A stretch of 9,462 bases of DNA, from assembly GCA_023954795.1 (NCBI GenBank), contig JAGSHA010000098.1, positions 1 through 9,462 on the forward strand, in the 5' to 3' direction. Below the pieces are notes generated by a model. That model was not told the origin of the DNA. It did no database searches and saw nothing but the letters and a program-made list of their open reading frames with translations. The stretch comes from Oceanospirillaceae bacterium (GTDB lineage: Bacteria; Pseudomonadota; Gammaproteobacteria; Pseudomonadales; Balneatricaceae). Position 1 is the first letter of the stretch; each line of letters opens with the position of its first letter. Below are positions 5,789 through 9,462 of the stretch, piece after piece. Both the position numbers and the translations under genes were made by a program.

Positions 5789-6490
5789 TTAGATCGGCAG
5801 GAAAGTCAGCGATGCGGCCTTGTGTACAACGTTCTTGATGGTGCGGTCTGTTGTATCAGCGATGATTGTTGCCAGCATATCCTGCAGGGCAATCATCTTG
5901 CCCAGCACCCGCTCAAAGCTGAGGTTTATGATCCCTTCGTGGGAGATACCGTTGGCGAGCAGTAATGGCTGACCCGATGCGTTCTTACGGTTGTTCAGTT
6001 GCCACGCCACCGTTTCCAGATTTCGGGCACTGTTGTAGAGTTTTTGCTGGTCCAGCTCGTCCAGCAGGAAAAACTCCTGCTTGTAGCCAAAGGCGGCATC
6101 AATCATTGAGCGAATGCCGGCCATCAGAGCAAATACCCGGTCGCCTCGGTAGCTTTCAGTCAGTGCCAGTTGCATCGCATCATTACCTGAACGTCCCTGT
6201 AGCTCGGGATAACCCCCTGAGGGCGGTGGTGCCAGAATCTGTTGCACGCGCAAATCAACGGTCATTCGCGGTGTTTTAGACAGTTCTCGTGGGTTACGTT
6301 TGTAGAGTTTGATCGTCAATTGACGGATCAGTGTATTCAGTTCCTGGCGGTGGCTATCGGCAACCATATCGATATCCGATTTGGCGAGATTGCGGATATC
6401 AAAGGAGCGGACGTTATCAGGACTGCATCCGGAGACAAAAAGCGCCACAATTATCAGTAGAGCAATACGTATATTCACACGAAAATCCAT
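5789..6490 (-). CDS. lipoprotein of unknown function
   Basis: I do not recognise the family. The 233-aa product has a basic N-terminus, a hydrophobic stretch (residues 8-19) and a lipobox VSGC with Cys22, followed by Ser-Pro, which favours outer-membrane sorting. The mature protein is mostly helical, with a basic YKRNPREL segment near 62-70 and a Pro/Gly-rich turn at about 88-95 (APPPSGGYPEL). A weakly hydrophobic segment, FALMAGIRSMIDAAFGY, lies near 118-134. The arrangement suggests a periplasm-facing helical scaffold rather than an enzyme, but that is inference. The ATG at 6488-6490 is the only start that keeps the full signal peptide; its AAGGA lies about 13 bases upstream, which is long. 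The start is only 21 bp from the divergent fructosamine kinase gene. Confidence 0.8.
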   Translation of the reverse strand: MDFRVNIRIALLIIVALFVSGCSPDNVRSFDIRNLAKSDIDMVADSHRQELNTLIRQLTIKLYKRNPRELSKTPRMTVDLRVQQILAPPPSGGYPELQGRSGNDAMQLALTESYRGDRVFALMAGIRSMIDAAFGYKQEFFLLDELDQQKLYNSARNLETVAWQLNNRKNASGQPLLLANGISHEGIINLSFERVLGKMIALQDMLATIIADTTDRTIKNVVHKAASLTFLPI

Positions 6491-6498
6491 GGGTTGCT

Positions 6499-6502
6499 GA
6501 GG
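6499..6502 (+). promoter_or_regulatory. ribosome binding site that fixes the fructosamine kinase start
   Basis: GAGG lies 9 bases before the ATG at 6512. The frame is open to a TTG at 6494, but a start there would place this site inside the gene, so ATG 6512 is preferred. Confidence 0.7.
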
Positions 6503-6506
6503 TTCC

Positions 6507-6535
6507 TTTGTATGTTATCTGACGATGCCTTACAA
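6507..6535 (-). promoter_or_regulatory. weak candidate promoter for the minus-strand lipoprotein gene
   Basis: On the minus strand: TTGTAA (6530-6535), a 17-base spacer, TACAAA (6507-6512); each hexamer matches consensus at four of six positions. Transcription would begin near 6500, giving a leader of only about 10 bases, and the promoter would overlap the start of the fructosamine kinase gene. Tentative. Confidence 0.25.
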
Positions 6536-7363
6536 GCTTGGCTTGAGTCAAAAGCACTCAGTGTTCTGTCTGAGGTCCCTCTGAGTGGTGGCTGCATAGC
6601 GCAATGCTTCTGCATAACACTGAGTGATGGCCAGCAGTATTTCTTAAAGCAGCAAAAAGATGCAGAGCCGCCTCAGTTTGCTGCGGAAGCGGATGGATTG
6701 GAAGCGCTGGGCCGGGCCGGGGGATTAGCGGTTCCGCACGTTTACTGGTATTCCGAGCAAAGTTTGTTGATGGAATATCTGCCTGCAGGTCATCGTCAGC
6801 CCGAGTTCATGAGCCGTCTGGGTGAGGGGTTGGCCTATCAGCATCGTCAGCCGGTGACCCAGTTCGGCTACGCACACGACACTTGGTGTGGTGCGACCCG
6901 TCAGCCCAATACTCAGTGTGTTGATGGTTATCGTTTCTTTGCTGAACACCGTCTGCGGTATCTGGGCGAGATCTGTGTGGACAAGGCGCTGCTGTCCTTG
7001 GGTGATCTGAATCGGATTGAACGCATCAGTGAGTGCCTGCCAGACCTTATTCCCGAGCAGGCACCCGCACTGCTTCATGGTGATCTGTGGTCCGGTAATG
7101 TTCTCACCGGTCCCGATGGTTGGCCGGTGTTGATTGACCCGGCAGTCTATCAGGGATGGCCTGAAGCTGAGTTGGCAATGACCTGCTTATTTGGTGGATT
7201 TGAGCCGGACTTTTATGACGCATATGAAGCCAACTCATCGGTCTTACCTGACTGGCGAGACCGGATAGAGCTTTACAATTTATGGCATTTACTGAACCAT
7301 CTCTCCCTATTCGGTCGTAGTTACCAATATGAGGTAGAGACGATTCTCCGGCGTTATACATAA
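6512..7363 (+). CDS. fructosamine/ketosamine 3-kinase family protein
   Basis: Cytoplasmic kinase of the FN3K family, which phosphorylates the third carbon of sugar moieties bound to protein amines so that the adduct falls off (deglycation). The E. coli relative is YniA. The 283-aa protein has the family length. Motifs in order: glycine-rich SGGCIAQ (25-31), FLK with Lys46 and AEA with Glu59 for nucleotide binding, LLMEYL (85-90), the catalytic HGDLWSGN with Asp191, and LIDPA with the metal-binding Asp209, followed by a YQGWPEAELAM stretch and LFGGF that are hallmarks of FN3K rather than of aminoglycoside or choline kinases. I place the start at ATG 6512 because of the GAGG site; an upstream TTG would add six residues. 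It is probably the first gene of an operon with pdxH, which begins 43 bp downstream. Confidence 0.9.
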   Translation: MLSDDALQAWLESKALSVLSEVPLSGGCIAQCFCITLSDGQQYFLKQQKDAEPPQFAAEADGLEALGRAGGLAVPHVYWYSEQSLLMEYLPAGHRQPEFMSRLGEGLAYQHRQPVTQFGYAHDTWCGATRQPNTQCVDGYRFFAEHRLRYLGEICVDKALLSLGDLNRIERISECLPDLIPEQAPALLHGDLWSGNVLTGPDGWPVLIDPAVYQGWPEAELAMTCLFGGFEPDFYDAYEANSSVLPDWRDRIELYNLWHLLNHLSLFGRSYQYEVETILRRYT

Positions 7364-7406
7364 ATCGTGTGAGCCGGGACCCACACCTGTTATGAAGAGA
7401 TAGACG

Positions 7407-8048
7407 ATGAGCAACGATTACACCGCTTTGCGCCGCGAGTATGTGGCCAAAGCCCTGCAACGCGAAGAATTGCAGGATAATCCGGTAGAGCAGTTTGCCC
7501 TGTGGATGAAAAAGGCGACAGAGGTTTCGCCGGATGACTCCACGTCAATGACACTGGCAACGGCCAGCAAAAGTGGTATGCCATCGGCGCGTATTGTGTT
7601 GTTGAAGCATTTTGATGATCAGGGCTTTGCCTGGTATACCGATTACCGCAGCCGCAAAGGTCAGGAGCTGGCGGAAAATCCCCAGGCGGAACTGATGTTC
7701 TACTGGTACGGTCTGGAACGACAGGTGCGTGTGCAGGGAACGGTGGAAAAGTTGCCACTTGAACAGGGTGAGAAGTACTTTAACGCGCGTCCTGTCGGTA
7801 GTCGCCTGAGTGCTGCTGCCTCTTGTCAGAGTGCGGTTGTGGATAGCCGTGAAACGCTTGAGTCACGGGTGCAGGCCTTGCAGGACGCCCATCCGGACGG
7901 TGATATTCCCCATCCGGAAGAATGGGGTGGGTATATTTTGAAACCGACCCGCTTTGAGTTCTGGCAGGGGCGTGAAAACCGTCTGCACGATCGCTTTACT
8001 TATCGTCTTGAAAATAATCAGTGGATCATTGAACGGTTACAGCCATGA
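7407..8048 (+). CDS. pdxH: pyridoxamine/pyridoxine 5'-phosphate oxidase
   Basis: FMN-dependent oxidase making pyridoxal 5'-phosphate from pyridoxamine or pyridoxine phosphate, in de novo synthesis and salvage; a cytoplasmic homodimer. The 213-aa protein compares with 218 in E. coli, with a constant offset of five residues. All key positions are present: FMN-site RIVLLK (62-67), YT (77-78), SRKG (82-85) and ERQVRVQG (104-111); substrate-site Lys67, Tyr124, Arg128 and Ser132; and the C-terminal EFWQG (184-188) and RLHDR (192-196), with Arg192 and His194. It ends in the usual ERLQP. A Cys occupies position 140 (ASCQS), where other members often have Lys. The stop overlaps the next gene by ATGA. 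The ribosome site before ATG 7407 is weak (GAAGAGA). Confidence 0.97.
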   Translation: MSNDYTALRREYVAKALQREELQDNPVEQFALWMKKATEVSPDDSTSMTLATASKSGMPSARIVLLKHFDDQGFAWYTDYRSRKGQELAENPQAELMFYWYGLERQVRVQGTVEKLPLEQGEKYFNARPVGSRLSAAASCQSAVVDSRETLESRVQALQDAHPDGDIPHPEEWGGYILKPTRFEFWQGRENRLHDRFTYRLENNQWIIERLQP

Positions 8049-8734
8049 CAGATACCCTGCTACCAACAGAGATTATTGAACCTCAGGGCGAAGCCGATGC
8101 AGCGGTCATATGGCTGCACGGTTTAGGGGCCAGCGGTGATGATTTTGTGCCTGCGGTGCCGTTTCTCAATTTACCGGCAGAGGCACAGATACGTTTTGTG
8201 TTCCCTCATGCCCCGGTGCGCCCAGTTACCATCAACAACGGCTGGCCAATGCCTGCCTGGTACGACATCCTGTCGATTGATATCGAACGCAAGATCGATG
8301 AAGACAGCCTGATGGTATCGGTAGAGCAGGTTAATGCGTTGATTGCTCGTGAAATCGCACGGGGAATACAGCCCGAGCGGATTATTCTGGCAGGCTTCTC
8401 ACAGGGGGGCGCAGTGGCCTATCATACCGCGCTTTGTTATCCCCAGCGTCTGGGTGGTTTGGTTGTGTTATCCACCTATATCGCGACGAGCCAGCAGATC
8501 CGCGAAGATAAAACAGCGGCGAATGCCAAGCTGCCGATCTGGCTGGCACATGGTGTGATGGATGATGTTGTGCCCTATTCTCTGGGAGAGCAGGCGGTGT
8601 TAGAGCTTGAACAGCAGGGCTATGAACCCGAATGGCACAACTACCCGATAGCCCATGAAGTGTCGCCCGAAGAGTTAAACGAGCTGGGCCACTGGATCAC
8701 ACAGGTTTTAGAATTAAAGGAGTCATTTGCATGA
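8045..8734 (+). CDS. carboxylesterase/phospholipase of the LYPLA (acyl-protein thioesterase-like) family
   Basis: Cytoplasmic serine esterase of 229 aa, the usual family size. The oxyanion motif LHGLGASGDDF (24-34) is followed by PHAPVRPVTINNGWPMPAWYDI (about 54-75), the nucleophile elbow GFSQGG with Ser119, HGVMDDVVP with the catalytic Asp173, and YPIAHEVSPEE with His204. This order is diagnostic for the EstB/LYPLA family (Pseudomonas carboxylesterases, eukaryotic acyl-protein thioesterases). Substrates in bacteria are short-chain esters or lysolipids; the native one is unknown. The start overlaps the pdxH stop by ATGA, and its own stop overlaps the FKBP gene start in the same way, so three consecutive genes are coupled. 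The family often has Cys in the position of Ser207 (H-V-C/S-x-E); Ser here is common. Confidence 0.93.
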   Translation: MTDTLLPTEIIEPQGEADAAVIWLHGLGASGDDFVPAVPFLNLPAEAQIRFVFPHAPVRPVTINNGWPMPAWYDILSIDIERKIDEDSLMVSVEQVNALIAREIARGIQPERIILAGFSQGGAVAYHTALCYPQRLGGLVVLSTYIATSQQIREDKTAANAKLPIWLAHGVMDDVVPYSLGEQAVLELEQQGYEPEWHNYPIAHEVSPEELNELGHWITQVLELKESFA

Positions 8735-9195
8735 ATATTACCAAGGACCGCGTTGTGTCCTTTCACTACGCACTGATCGATCGCAAGAAAAAAGTACTGG
8801 ATGGATCGCGCGGTGGTGAGCCTTTGCCGTACCTGCATGGCCATAACAACATCGTTCCGGGGCTGGAAAAGGCATTGGAGGGTCATGATGTTGGGGATAA
8901 GTTCACGGTAACGTTGATGCCGTCAGAAGGTTACGGTGAGCGTGACGAAGATCTGGTGGAGATCCTGAACCGTTCAGCGTTTGAAGGTATGGAGCTGAAG
9001 GTTGGCTTACCCTGTCAGGTCGAAGATGAAAACGGTGAACTTCAATTGGTGACGGTTGTTGAATTTAACGATGAAGAAGTCGCCGTTGACGGTAACCACC
9101 CTTACGCAGGCAAAGCACTGACGTTTGACGTAGAAGTGATCGATGTACGCGAAGCGACCGCAGATGAATTGGGTGCGGGTCGTATCAGTTTGTAA
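8731..9195 (+). CDS. slyD: SlyD-type FKBP peptidyl-prolyl cis-trans isomerase
   Basis: Cytoplasmic prolyl isomerase and chaperone of 154 aa. The FKBP domain is split (residues 1-66 and about 121-140) by an insert-in-flap chaperone domain (about 68-120), as in SlyD. Signatures: LHGHNNIVPGLEKALEG (35-51), VGDKFTV (54-60), PSEGYGERD (64-72), and DGNHPYAGKALTFDVEV (119-135) ending in IDVREATADEL. It stops at that point, so the His/Cys/Asp-rich metal-binding tail of E. coli SlyD (196 aa) is absent; several SlyD-like proteins from pseudomonads are similarly short. A strong AAAGGAG site (8716-8722) lies 8 bases before ATG 8731, which overlaps the esterase stop (ATGA). It is the last gene of the operon. 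The symbol is given by family resemblance and nickel handling is not implied. Confidence 0.9.
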   Translation: MNITKDRVVSFHYALIDRKKKVLDGSRGGEPLPYLHGHNNIVPGLEKALEGHDVGDKFTVTLMPSEGYGERDEDLVEILNRSAFEGMELKVGLPCQVEDENGELQLVTVVEFNDEEVAVDGNHPYAGKALTFDVEVIDVREATADELGAGRISL

Positions 9196-9462
9196 TTTGC
9201 CGATGGCTATCACAACACGTTGATAGCTATCCACCCACCGGGACCCGATCGGGTTCCGGCCGTTCAGGCCTGCGCTTAGAGGCTAAGCTCTACATTTCCT
9301 CAGCAGATATCTGCCCAGATCTTATAAAAGTTCTGGCTTGATCCCATGTGCCCTATCGACCACACAAACGCTTTCGCCCCGACATTGAGCGGGCGAAACA
9401 GCGCATGTATCTAACACGCAAGTGTCGCTGATCCATCTCTGTGAGCAATCCTGAGCAATCAG
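9196..9462. other. 267-bp non-coding stretch dense in short inverted repeats
   Basis: No credible gene is seen on either strand. Inverted repeats in order: 9202-9231; an imperfect 22-bp palindrome at 9238-9259 (CCGGGACCCGA with TCGGGTTCCGG, one G-T); GCTTAG-AGG-CTAAGC (9274-9288); the 12-bp palindrome GCAGATATCTGC (9303-9314); TTTCGCCC (9372-9379) with GGGCGAAA (9391-9398); and CAGCG (9399-9403) with CGCTG (9426-9430) around ACAC-GCAA-GTGT. It ends with two copies of TGAGCAATC (9442-9450, 9452-9460). No tRNA, no T-run terminator and no convincing promoter were found. Confidence 0.6.
9202..9231 (+). repeat. 11-bp stem-loop just after the slyD stop
   Basis: GATGGCTATCA (9202-9212) pairs with TGATAGCTATC (9221-9231) across an 8-base loop; ten Watson-Crick pairs and one G-T. 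It sits 7 bases after the stop but has no T-run, so it is better read as a 3'-end-protecting hairpin or a Rho-associated structure than as an intrinsic terminator. Confidence 0.6.

Noticed and set aside
6494..6511. Upstream TTG start for the fructosamine kinase.
   Set aside because: It would add six residues not typical of the family and leave the GAGG site inside the gene; ATG 6512 has correct spacing.
7390..7758. Minus-strand open frame of 122 codons opposite pdxH.
   Set aside because: Pro/Ser-rich nonsense composition and full overlap with a well-conserved pdxH reading frame.
9232..9300. A tRNA-like T-arm in the GGGTTCCGG stretch.
   Set aside because: No acceptor stem, anticodon arm or CCA end can be assembled around it.
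9442..9460. Start of a CRISPR array.
   Set aside because: The repeat is 9 bases with a 1-base gap, far shorter than a CRISPR repeat-spacer unit.

Overview
The window looks like a chromosomal segment of a free-living gammaproteobacterium. The pdxH, SlyD-type FKBP, RND-efflux and DUF2959-like genes fit the Oceanospirillales/Pseudomonadales side of that class, with moderate GC content. This placement is inferred from gene content and protein style, not from a search. No rRNA, tRNA, CRISPR array or prophage gene is visible.

Layout. (1) Positions 1-2701, minus strand: an RND efflux operon, with a membrane-fusion adaptor gene (1421-2701) overlapping by ATGA the inner-membrane pump gene (1424 downward), which runs off the left edge. 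(2) 2702-2907: a divergent regulatory region with a candidate extended -10 for the efflux operon, a 6-bp-arm inverted repeat just downstream of it, a candidate promoter in the opposite direction, and a leader with two mutually exclusive hairpins, one of which masks the ribosome binding site of the next gene. (3) 2908-3756: an alpha/beta hydrolase. (4) 3757-4019: a 263-bp non-autonomous mobile element (MITE) with 21-bp terminal inverted repeats of IS5 type, flanked by a CTAA target duplication. It was inserted exactly at the hydrolase stop codon and contains two large internal stem-loops. (5) 4063-5723: a GLYK/Tda10-like P-loop kinase translationally coupled to a DUF2959-like coiled-coil lipoprotein, closed by a bidirectional terminator (5757-5785). 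(6) 5789-6490, minus strand: an unrecognised lipoprotein. (7) 6512-9195: a probable four-gene operon of fructosamine kinase, pdxH, a LYPLA-type carboxylesterase and a SlyD-type FKBP, the last three linked by ATGA overlaps. (8) 9196-9462: non-coding sequence dense in short inverted repeats.

How the parts work together. The first operon is a two-part drug or solvent pump whose outer-membrane channel is not in view. The last operon combines small housekeeping and repair enzymes: deglycation, pyridoxal phosphate synthesis, ester hydrolysis and prolyl isomerisation or chaperoning. Removing the MITE would put the hydrolase stop only 39 bp from the kinase start, so the hydrolase, kinase and lipoprotein genes may once have been a single operon that the element split. 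The MITE is the most notable non-genic object in the window.
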